Source: an uncultured Lachnospiraceae bacterium
Lineage (GTDB): Bacteria > Bacillota_A > Clostridia > Lachnospirales > Lachnospiraceae
DNA: 9,626 nucleotides
Direction: 5' to 3'
NCBI GenBank assembly: GCA_946630765.1
Contig: CAMOZF010000047.1
Coordinates: 1-9,626 of the forward strand
Shown here: positions 1 through 6,784 of the stretch, piece by piece
Numbering within the stretch: position 1 is the first letter of the stretch
Layout of the letters: each line of letters begins with the position of its first letter
The notes under the pieces: generated by a model
The model's database searches: none
The model's input: only the letters and a program-made list of their open reading frames with translations
What the model was told of the DNA's origin: nothing
Position numbers and translations under genes: made by a program

Positions 1-1831
1 CTTCCTCGCCGACGATCAGGGCATTCTGGAAGCCTTCCGACGCCGGCGCCGCAAGAAGCCGGAAAGTGGAGTCGCGCTCCGCCGTGTCGATTTCGAAGGA
101 AACCGTGTATTCTTTGCCTTCTTCAAGCGGAATGCCCGGCTTCAGAGAAACCAGCTCGCCCTCATAGAAGCTTTCCGCCCGAAGATCGGCCTCATAAAGC
201 ACATCGCCCTCGTCGCTCGAAATCTTCAGAACCGCCATCGTTTTGGTGCTGTTATCCCCGACCGACACCGGGAATTTCAGCTTCTTCAGCGTATCTCCCG
301 CCGATGTGAAGCGCTGGCTCACGGATTCTCCTTCCGGAATCTCGATAAAGATCGCGCAGTTTTCCTCCTGATAGGGACTGACCGAGGGGTGAAGCGTCGT
401 CCGGATCACGAAAAGCGCCGGAAGCATCAGAACCACAACCGGAAGGATCATCCGCGCGCGGATCCAGCCGATACTGTCATCCTGCTTGAGATCCGCAGAC
501 TCTGAGAAGAATTTCGGATGCTTAAAAAGCGCATGCACGCCCATGATCGCCGTAAGAAGCGTCAGCTCGATCGACATGTTCAGAATACCGAGCATGTCGG
601 ACATTCTGCTTTCCTTGGAAATACCGCTCTCCGGAAGCAGGAACTTGAAAATTCCCTTGTTCAGCATCACCTCGTCCGTCACTTCATGGAACTGGCAGAC
701 CGAGAACATGATCAGAAGCACGCCGAATAGGAGGTCGATCGCCATGAAAATCTTCGTATCCCGATGCAGGAACGCGCTGATCGTCCAGAAGGGAACGGCA
801 ATCATCAGCCAGTGCGGATGCCATTTGGAGAAGCAGAAAAGCGCCGCCGCCGAAAGGCACATCAGGTAGATGCCGTAGGACGCATGCTCGCGCTCGTCGG
901 GAAGCTTCTTGAAGTACGCATAGGCGACAACAAAAGCGAAGGCGACAAAGGCGAGATATACGACAAACTGCATATGATCGCCGTAGTTGAAGCCAGTAAA
1001 ATACGCCGCATTCGTCACATAGCCGACCGGGCTTCCCGAGGAAGCCCCGATCCCGAAGGCGTTCATGCGGAAGGCCTCCGAGTGCCAGAAAGCGAGCATT
1101 TCCAGCGCCATCAGCACAAATACGCCCGCCGTCTCGAGAAGAATTCGCCAGATTCTCTTCTCCCGCAGCAGAAGGAGCGGAAGGAAGAAAAGAATCGCCG
1201 TATATTTGAAGGTCATCGCAACCGCAAAGGCGGCGATAAAGAGAATATATTTTTTCCGAAGCCAGAAATAGAAGCCGAGAATCAGGCAGAAGGTCATGAA
1301 GCTCTCATACTGTCCGAGCGCAAACTGTCCGAAAAGGCACACGGGCGACCCGAGGTAGGCGAAAAGACAGAGCTTCGTCTTCCGCTCCGACATTTTCAGC
1401 TCCTGGCAGATCTTGTAGACGACCACGCCGCTCAGGATGAACACGAGGCACGGCAGAAGCTTCGCCCACATGATCGGAATGAAGCCGAGCTGCGCGGAGG
1501 CCTGCGGCACAAAGCCGAAGATCTTCATCGGCAGGTTCCATAAGGCAAAGATCAGGTAGACGGTCGGAAGGTACGCGGCTCCGAGTCCGACAGAACCGTT
1601 TTCGGCGATTCCGTTTGCCTCCAGATAATCGTAGAAATCCAGAAAATGCCCGTCCAGGAAGCCGTAAGAGCATCCCGCAGTGTGAAACAGGTCACGCATT
1701 TCGAAGCTCAGAAACAGCACACCGGCAAGGAGAATGAACAGGAGCCAGTCAAAAACCGTCACGGGACCTCCGTAGAAGAAACGTCTCAGGCCTCGTCTTT
1801 CAAATTCCACATCACTTTTCTTCTTTTTCAC
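1..1831 (-). CDS. GT-C-like polytopic membrane glycosyltransferase with extracytoplasmic beta-rich C-terminal domain (3' end missing)
   Basis: The frame is open for 610 codons from GTG 1829-1831 to the window edge; the in-frame stop at 1844-1846 limits the start. Residues 1-20 are polar and basic (VKKKKSDVEFERRG). About 12-13 membrane segments follow (near 27-43, 117-139, 153-170, 178-192, 196-222, 231-249, 288-306, 319-334, 340-355, 361-379, 419-437 and 461-476). The first outer loop is rich in acidic and aromatic residues (D47, D60, D65, D68), as in GT-C enzymes using polyprenyl-phosphate sugars. FGQFALGQYESF (167-178), then MTFKYTAILFFLPLLLL, and SKWHPHW (335-341) also recall GT-C mannosyltransferase-like proteins. 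After the last helix, residues 480-610 look like an outer beta-sandwich (FPVSVGDNSTKTMAVLKIS, then GKEYTVSFEI). It may transfer a sugar, or polymerise units, on the outer face. The gene is clearly real and membrane-bound; the enzymatic role is inferred. Confidence 0.78.
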   Translation of the reverse strand, partial: MKKKKSDVEFERRGLRRFFYGGPVTVFDWLLFILLAGVLFLSFEMRDLFHTAGCSYGFLDGHFLDFYDYLEANGIAENGSVGLGAAYLPTVYLIFALWNLPMKIFGFVPQASAQLGFIPIMWAKLLPCLVFILSGVVVYKICQELKMSERKTKLCLFAYLGSPVCLFGQFALGQYESFMTFCLILGFYFWLRKKYILFIAAFAVAMTFKYTAILFFLPLLLLREKRIWRILLETAGVFVLMALEMLAFWHSEAFRMNAFGIGASSGSPVGYVTNAAYFTGFNYGDHMQFVVYLAFVAFAFVVAYAYFKKLPDEREHASYGIYLMCLSAAALFCFSKWHPHWLMIAVPFWTISAFLHRDTKIFMAIDLLFGVLLIMFSVCQFHEVTDEVMLNKGIFKFLLPESGISKESRMSDMLGILNMSIELTLLTAIMGVHALFKHPKFFSESADLKQDDSIGWIRARMILPVVVLMLPALFVIRTTLHPSVSPYQEENCAIFIEIPEGESVSQRFTSAGDTLKKLKFPVSVGDNSTKTMAVLKISSDEGDVLYEADLRAESFYEGELVSLKPGIPLEEGKEYTVSFEIDTAERDSTFRLLAAPASEGFQNALIVGEE

Positions 1832-1839
1832 TGAAGATA

Positions 1840-1845
1840 CCTCTC
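1840..1845 (-). promoter_or_regulatory. Ribosome binding site supporting the GTG start of the GT-C-like gene
   Basis: GAGAGG reads on the minus strand from 1845 to 1840, eight bases before GTG 1831-1829. It is the best start signal in the only open frame that continues into the 610-codon gene. A competing ATG at 1847-1845 has AAGG seven bases upstream but reads only 11 codons before TGA at 1814-1812. Confidence 0.6.
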
Positions 1846-1850
1846 ATTCT

Positions 1851-2798
1851 TTATCCTTCAACGGTTTTGTCTCCGAAGAGCTTCCGGTACCAGGTCCCGG
1901 GCTTCTTTTTCTGTTCCTCGTCGAATTTATAGGTCAGCTTGTGCACCTCCCGCGCACTGTCCCGGATTCTTTCCCAGTCCTTCTCCGAATATTCGGAAAA
2001 CATGCGCTTCTGGAGAAGATGCGAGGCGCCGTTGTCCTGCAGCACCAGATCTTCCGAAAACTCCGGATAGGCCTCGAGGGAAAGCACGAAAAACACATGG
2101 ATCATGTAGTAGAACCGGAGGCCGTATCTGCTGAAATAGTCCAGCAGAAGGTCTCTCGTCATCCGGATCACCGGGTGTCCGGCCTTCGCGCTGATCCACC
2201 AGCTCGAGGGATATAACACATCAAGTCCCGGGCGCTGGACGCTGAAAAAGAACAGATCGTCCTCAAGGAAACGCTCCGGCACTTTTCCGGAAAGAAAGAC
2301 CGTCGCGTCAATCCAGGTGCCGCCCCGCTCCGAAAGAATACTCGTGCGGATGCAGTCGGAAAGCTGTGTTGCGCCAATCCTCCCGGACCGATATTGTTCC
2401 ATGACCGCCTCGGGAAGCTGTACATAGTCTGCGAGATTGTCGGCCGTGAGAAGGATGATCTCCCGCTCCGGAAGCCAGTCCTTCAGAGACTGCACGCAGG
2501 CCTTGACAAGCTCCGGCGCATTTTCGATGCCCTGCGCCCAGTAGACATAGACGCGGTCATTTTCCGGGCTCCTTTCGGCATTTTGGAAGGCCCGGATCTC
2601 CTCATCGGAAAGCCGGTGTTCTTCAATGAATCTGCGGTATTTTCTTCTGGTTCTTTTCAGAACCTTATTGTTCACGGCCTGTTCCGTAATCATCATTCCG
2701 TTTCGGTCAAAGCCGTTCAGAAGAGACGAAAGTCCGGCGTGGAAAAGAACGCCGCTTTTCATATATTGTCGAAGAACAGCTTTCATGGATGCCGTCAT
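1851..2798 (-). CDS. Capsular polysaccharide synthesis glycosyltransferase (GT32-like)
   Basis: This 315-residue protein resembles the capsular polysaccharide synthesis/GT32 group, retaining GT-A transferases that add a sugar to a lipid-linked acceptor at the cytoplasmic membrane face. Visible signatures are VYVYWAQGIENAPELVKAC (83-101), the conserved opening strand of this family, and ATQLSDCIRTSILSERGG followed by TWIDATVFLSG (143-171), where D149 and D164 stand at the positions of the family's acidic sugar/metal-binding residues. There is no convincing membrane segment. The basic N-terminal 55 residues (KVLKRTRRKYRR) could touch the membrane. The start at 2798 is three bases after the flippase stop, with GAGGAG nine bases upstream. 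A second ATG at residue 5 is possible but further from that site. It ends in TAA 19 bases before the next start. The family call is good; the sugar transferred is unknown. Confidence 0.82.
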   Translation of the reverse strand: MTASMKAVLRQYMKSGVLFHAGLSSLLNGFDRNGMMITEQAVNNKVLKRTRRKYRRFIEEHRLSDEEIRAFQNAERSPENDRVYVYWAQGIENAPELVKACVQSLKDWLPEREIILLTADNLADYVQLPEAVMEQYRSGRIGATQLSDCIRTSILSERGGTWIDATVFLSGKVPERFLEDDLFFFSVQRPGLDVLYPSSWWISAKAGHPVIRMTRDLLLDYFSRYGLRFYYMIHVFFVLSLEAYPEFSEDLVLQDNGASHLLQKRMFSEYSEKDWERIRDSAREVHKLTYKFDEEQKKKPGTWYRKLFGDKTVEG

Positions 2799-2801
2799 TT
2801 C

Positions 2802-4046
2802 TCAAGTCTCCTCATTATTTTCTTCAGAAGGTGCCTTCTGATTCTTTCCGACCGATATCAGGCCGAGAACGGTAAAAAGAAGGAACTTCAACACATTCAC
2901 GGAAAGGACGCCGATCGCCATTCCGAGGATGCCGAAGCGCAGCGTCAGCGGAATCGTCAGCGCAAAGTACGCCGCAACATAGACTGCCGAGGTGATGATC
3001 TGATTTCTGGTATGCGTATAGCGGAGCACAATCACCATCAGCGTGTTGCAGATAAACGCGAGCACCTGACCCGCATTGGCCAGAAGAAACAGCGGTCTGA
3101 CCGCTTCATAGTAGCTTCTGTAAAAGAGCCAGACGAAAAGATGCGAGCCGAAATACGCGGCGGCCGTGATCACCGAAAAGGCCAGCACGAGTATGCCGAC
3201 GATCTGCAGGAAACGCTTCCTGCTGACCTTTCCTTCCGCTCTTGACAGGTAGCCTGCAAGTACGCCGTTCAGCGGCGAGGAAAGAAGCGACGTGATCTTG
3301 CCGACAAGACTCGCGTAATAGTATATCGCATTCAGCTCGTCCCCCTGCGGAACCAGCACCGGCAGAAGCAGCCGGTCCGAGGTGCCGACAAAGTCCGACA
3401 GCAGGTACGCGCCGGTCAGGCTGTAAAGGGTTTTGTAATGCTTTTTAGAATCCGGCGTGCGGTCGAGATAAGGCTTTCTTAAAACGGTTCCGAAGATCAG
3501 AGAGAACAGAATACCGAAGCATTCTCCAGTAATAAAGATCACGAGCCAGGACGCGCCGCTCAGCTTGTACACAAGAAGTCCGAGAAGGTATCCCGCCGTG
3601 ACGGAAAGATAATAAAGACAGTATCTTCCGTACTGCAGATTCATCCGGAAGCAGACGTCTGCGTAATACCTCAGGATCATCGTCACCGACAGTAAAAAGA
3701 CGCCGAGGCCGCCGAGAAAACCGCTGTCCTTTTTGATCAGAACCGCAAGTACCACGGTCAGTGCGGCACAGAGAAACGACGTCAGTAAAAAACGGTTGTA
3801 TTCTCCGTTTGCCGTATGATGTTCTTCCGAGAAGATCTTCAGCCGTCCGTAATTTGCCGCGCCGCCGAATGCCGAGGCGAGCAGCCCGGCAACCGAGGTG
3901 TAGAAAAGGATGCTGCCCTGCGCCGCAGCGCCGGCTGTCCTTTCGATCATCGGGTAGACCAGCAGGCTCAGCACCGCATTCATCGCCACAAGACCGATCG
4001 CGCTGTAGACAAAATCACGGAAAAACGTCACGAGCTTTTTCTTCAT
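2802..4046 (-). CDS. Wzx-like polysaccharide (O-antigen/capsule unit) flippase
   Basis: This 414-residue protein is almost entirely hydrophobic, with roughly 12-13 membrane segments, among them about 12-32, 43-62, 86-104, 142-160, 166-188, 277-298, 318-340, 347-366 and 371-397. The N-terminus is short and cationic (MKKKLVTFFRDF) and the tail polar (KNQKAPSEENNEET). The arrangement, the FGGAANYGRLKIFSEE loop near 60-75 and the mid-protein SLTGAYLLSDFVGTSDRLLL segment are typical of the MOP-superfamily lipid-linked oligosaccharide flippases found in Wzx/Wzy loci. The likely role is moving undecaprenyl-diphosphate-linked repeat units across the cytoplasmic membrane. The start overlaps the LicD stop (ATGA), and GGGAG lies seven bases upstream. 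The next gene starts three bases beyond its stop. Identification rests on topology, general resemblance and context, because Wzx sequences diverge strongly. A different MATE-like transporter is less likely here. Confidence 0.82.
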   Translation of the reverse strand: MKKKLVTFFRDFVYSAIGLVAMNAVLSLLVYPMIERTAGAAAQGSILFYTSVAGLLASAFGGAANYGRLKIFSEEHHTANGEYNRFLLTSFLCAALTVVLAVLIKKDSGFLGGLGVFLLSVTMILRYYADVCFRMNLQYGRYCLYYLSVTAGYLLGLLVYKLSGASWLVIFITGECFGILFSLIFGTVLRKPYLDRTPDSKKHYKTLYSLTGAYLLSDFVGTSDRLLLPVLVPQGDELNAIYYYASLVGKITSLLSSPLNGVLAGYLSRAEGKVSRKRFLQIVGILVLAFSVITAAAYFGSHLFVWLFYRSYYEAVRPLFLLANAGQVLAFICNTLMVIVLRYTHTRNQIITSAVYVAAYFALTIPLTLRFGILGMAIGVLSVNVLKFLLFTVLGLISVGKNQKAPSEENNEET

Positions 4047-4930
4047 GCCTGCTCTCCCGCATCCAGCCGAGGATCATATTCAAATACAAAATTTTCCGGG
4101 ACGACCGCAATAAAGCCCCAGTGCGGAATCCGCTCTTCTTCCGGCGGCAGGGTCATATAGTCCCCGTAGCGGATCGTCAGACATTCCTCGGGATTGACCG
4201 GCCCCGGGAACCAGTCCTTTCCGATCGGCACCGGCACCATTTTCGAGAAGTGTTCTTCTGTAAAACGTAGGGTGAAGGTATGGAGCGTGTCGTTTGTGAT
4301 CCGGACCGCCTTAACCGATTCGTCCGAATCGTATTTGACGCGGATCTTGTTCGCACGGTTTCTCAGTGTATCCGCAGAAAAGCATTTTCCGGCGATCCGG
4401 AGCACAAAGGCCGCAGCCTTCATGATGCCGCTGTAATTCACATAATCCACGCCGTAGCGCTTTCCGTTCAGAAGCCCGTAAAGAAGCTCCAGCCGCCGTA
4501 CGAGAAGCTTTCCCCGGAAGCCGTCCGGCACACGGTCCGCAAAATAAAAATCCAGACAGATCCGGTTCGCCTTGCCCATATAGTATTCCGTATAACCGGG
4601 GTCCATCAGGATTTCGGCTTTCGTATAATTGATGCGCGGAACATTATCGAAATATTTCTTTCCGTAGTCCTCCGGCATCACAAGCTCATAGATTTCCTGG
4701 TCCAGCTCTTCCCGAAGATACGGAAGCAGCCGTTCAAAATCCCACGACCAGATCACCACATCGACATCATTATCCCAGGGAATAAAATCCTTGTGCCGGA
4801 TTGCCCCGAGAAGGCCCCCGAAGAAAAGGAAATAGGGAATGTCGTGTCTTTTTGCGATCTCATCCAGATCACGCAGCATATTCAGATTGATCCGGTGGAT
4901 CCGATCCAGTGTTTCATTCTGTTCAGGCAT
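4043..4930 (-). CDS. LicD-family phosphotransferase (phosphocholine-transferase-like)
   Basis: This 295-residue protein belongs to the LicD/fukutin branch of the nucleotidyltransferase fold. These enzymes move a phospho-substituent, classically phosphocholine from CDP-choline, onto a cell-surface glycan. The signature is at residues 38-58: GGLLGAIRHK followed by PWDNDVDV, giving acidic residues D53, D55 and D57 in the Dx[D]hD arrangement. Many LicD proteins read WDDDID; here the middle position is N54, comparable to the WDHDVD of fukutin-related protein, so activity is probably kept. Further family features are ICLDFYF (124-130, likely metal ligand D127) and the C-terminal YGDYMTLPP (255-263). 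The start at 4930 is 15 bases after the ThDP stop, with AAGAGG (4939-4944) eight bases upstream. The stop overlaps the flippase start as ATGA. No choline uptake or activation genes are present here, so the transferred group is unknown. Confidence 0.88.
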   Translation of the reverse strand: MPEQNETLDRIHRINLNMLRDLDEIAKRHDIPYFLFFGGLLGAIRHKDFIPWDNDVDVVIWSWDFERLLPYLREELDQEIYELVMPEDYGKKYFDNVPRINYTKAEILMDPGYTEYYMGKANRICLDFYFADRVPDGFRGKLLVRRLELLYGLLNGKRYGVDYVNYSGIMKAAAFVLRIAGKCFSADTLRNRANKIRVKYDSDESVKAVRITNDTLHTFTLRFTEEHFSKMVPVPIGKDWFPGPVNPEECLTIRYGDYMTLPPEEERIPHWGFIAVVPENFVFEYDPRLDAGEQA

Positions 4931-4945
4931 AGATTAAACCTCTTG

Positions 4946-6784
4946 TTATTCTTCCGGAAGCAGCGGAATCAGCATGTTTTCCCGGAGCTCTTCCCTCGGC
5001 AGAAACGGCGCGAGATCTTCGAGCGGCGGACTCACAATCCTTCCGTCCGGAAGACGCTTTGCGGAGCTTTTCGGCTCCCAGACCTGCTTCGTATCGGTGA
5101 AGATCTCACAGAACACCGGGCCCTCTTCCTGAAGCGCCGCGGATACCGCTTCTCTCATGCGCGCATTGGAATCGGCGCTGAAATATTTATAGCCGAAGGC
5201 CTCCGAAAGCTTTCGGAAATCCGGGAAGGAAAGATCCTCGGATTCCGGGCCGATTCCGACCTTTGTGTGCTCCGAAAACAGATTGCTCTGTGTGATTCTG
5301 ATCGAATGGTAACCGTTGTTATTGATCAGGAAGATCTTGATCGGCAGGCGGTTTCCGAGAATCGTCTGAAGCTCCTGCAGATTCATCATGATCGAGCCGT
5401 CGCCTTCAAGGCAGATGGTCTCCCGCCTGCCGCCGCCGACACAGGTGCCGATCGCTGCGGGAAGTCCGTAGCCCATGCTCGCGACCGCGCTGTTGTTGGC
5501 AAAGCGCGCGCCCTTTTTGATGACCCAGGCCTGATGGCCGACGACGCAGCAGGCGCCGTTACTGACCGCCGTCAGGCTGTTTTCCGGAAGGCTTTCCGAA
5601 AGGTAACGCACAAAGGCGTAGACATTCGCGCCGTATTCCTGCTCCTCCTGCTGCTTTTCTGTGACAACCGGATAGCGGTGTTTCCAGTCGAGGCAGCGGG
5701 ACAGCCATTTCTCATTGTTGAATAATTTACCTTCGGGAAGGCGCCGGAGAAGTCCGGTGATGAAGTCCTTCGCGTCCGCGTGAACCGGAAGATCCACATG
5801 AAGCGTCGGCTTCTTCAGCTCCGCGGCGTCCGCATCGACCATGATCACCTTCGCTTCTCTTGCCCAGCTTTCGAAGTTATAGCCGACCTGCCGGATCGAA
5901 AGACGGGTGCCGATCGCGAGGATCAGGTCCGAATTCTGCACGGCAAAATTTCCGGCCCGATCGCCCATATTGCCGCCGCGGCCCGTATATCTCTCATGCT
6001 CGTCCTCAATGAGGTCGATCGCGTTCCAGTAGGTGACGACGGGGATATTCAGCCGCTCGACGAGTTCCCGAAATTCCTGATACGCACCCGAAAGCCGGAT
6101 TCCATAGCCGGCGTAGAACACCGGGCGTTCTGCCTTTTCGAGCATCGAAATCACTTCAGAAAGTACTTCGTCCGTCACAGGCTTCGGCGACGCGTCCGGG
6201 TCCTCCGACGGATCGTAGCCGTACAGCGCATCGGTCTCGATCGTCATGCCCTGATAGTTCACCGGAATATCGAGCCAGACAGGGCCCGGTCTTCCGCTTC
6301 TCATCAGATGCCACGCCCGCTCCAGGTGATAGCGGATCGATGTCGGATCCTCGATCATCACTGCGTATTTCGTCATGGCGGATGCGGCCTTTGTAATATC
6401 GAATTCCTGATCGCCGACCGCGCGAAGCGGCAGGCCGTCCGTGAAGCGCATCGCATAGCGCGCCGTCGTATCGTAGCGCACCTGTCCCGATACGACAAAT
6501 ACCGGCAGGGAGTCGAGATAGGCGCCCAGGACCCCCGTCAGCGCGTTCGTGCCGCCGGGGCCTGTCGTCACACAGACGGCGGCCGGCCGGTTGTCAAGCC
6601 GCGCGTAGGCTTCAGCAGCCATCGCGCAGGCCTGTTCATGATGATTATAGAGAACATGCAGCCTGTCATGATGCCCGAAGGCGTCATTCAGATGCATCGC
6701 GCCGCCGCCGACGACGGAAAAAACATCCGTTACGCCGTGATCTGCCAGAAAATCCGCCACATAATCAGCCAGTCTTACCTGCAT
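4946..6784 (-). CDS. ThDP-dependent enzyme of the acetolactate synthase superfamily, candidate YerE-like sugar-branching enzyme
   Basis: This 612-residue protein has the three-domain ThDP layout: pyrimidine-binding domain about 1-180, central domain about 200-350, and pyrophosphate-binding domain about 390-570. The cofactor-activating glutamate is E50 (NHHEQACAMAAEAYAR). TTGPGGTNALTG is at 73-84, MGYGLPAAIG at 437-446, and the Mg-ThDP motif runs from GDGS (461-464) to NNNGY (488-492). Acetolactate synthases decarboxylate pyruvate and add the two-carbon unit to a keto acid. The Yersinia relative YerE adds it to C-4 of CDP-3,6-dideoxy-4-keto-glucose. No small regulatory subunit or other branched-chain amino acid gene accompanies this copy, and the operon contains an E1 dehydrase, so a sugar-modifying role is favoured. 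A tail of about 40 residues after the last domain (SPPLEDLAPFLPREEL) is longer than in housekeeping enzymes. The start follows GGGAGG by six bases. The superfamily is certain; the YerE-like role is inferred. Confidence 0.9.
   Translation of the reverse strand: MQVRLADYVADFLADHGVTDVFSVVGGGAMHLNDAFGHHDRLHVLYNHHEQACAMAAEAYARLDNRPAAVCVTTGPGGTNALTGVLGAYLDSLPVFVVSGQVRYDTTARYAMRFTDGLPLRAVGDQEFDITKAASAMTKYAVMIEDPTSIRYHLERAWHLMRSGRPGPVWLDIPVNYQGMTIETDALYGYDPSEDPDASPKPVTDEVLSEVISMLEKAERPVFYAGYGIRLSGAYQEFRELVERLNIPVVTYWNAIDLIEDEHERYTGRGGNMGDRAGNFAVQNSDLILAIGTRLSIRQVGYNFESWAREAKVIMVDADAAELKKPTLHVDLPVHADAKDFITGLLRRLPEGKLFNNEKWLSRCLDWKHRYPVVTEKQQEEQEYGANVYAFVRYLSESLPENSLTAVSNGACCVVGHQAWVIKKGARFANNSAVASMGYGLPAAIGTCVGGGRRETICLEGDGSIMMNLQELQTILGNRLPIKIFLINNNGYHSIRITQSNLFSEHTKVGIGPESEDLSFPDFRKLSEAFGYKYFSADSNARMREAVSAALQEEGPVFCEIFTDTKQVWEPKSSAKRLPDGRIVSPPLEDLAPFLPREELRENMLIPLLPEE

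Noticed and set aside
764..1543. A 259-codon plus-strand frame with many charged residues, and a 122-codon minus-strand frame at 1305-1673.
   Set aside because: Both overlap the 610-codon minus-strand membrane-protein frame, whose regular hydrophobic segments and continuity with the operon make it the real gene. The charged composition is the usual mirror of hydrophobic codons.
2394..3245. A 283-codon plus-strand frame over the flippase and GT32-like genes.
   Set aside because: It spans the junction of two well-supported genes on the other strand and has a low-complexity, charge-rich translation.
4280..5725. A 481-codon open frame on the plus strand.
   Set aside because: It lies opposite the LicD and ThDP genes, whose products carry clear family motifs. 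Its translation is rich in Arg, His and Ile with no recognisable domain, as expected of the antisense of a G+C-rich gene.
4946..6784. Housekeeping acetolactate synthase (ilvB) for branched-chain amino acids.
   Set aside because: No ilvN-type small subunit, ilvC/ilvD or leader attenuator is nearby; the gene is embedded in a glycan operon with RfbH and has a distinctive C-terminal tail. It is rejected as the leading call, though sequence alone does not exclude acetolactate-forming activity.
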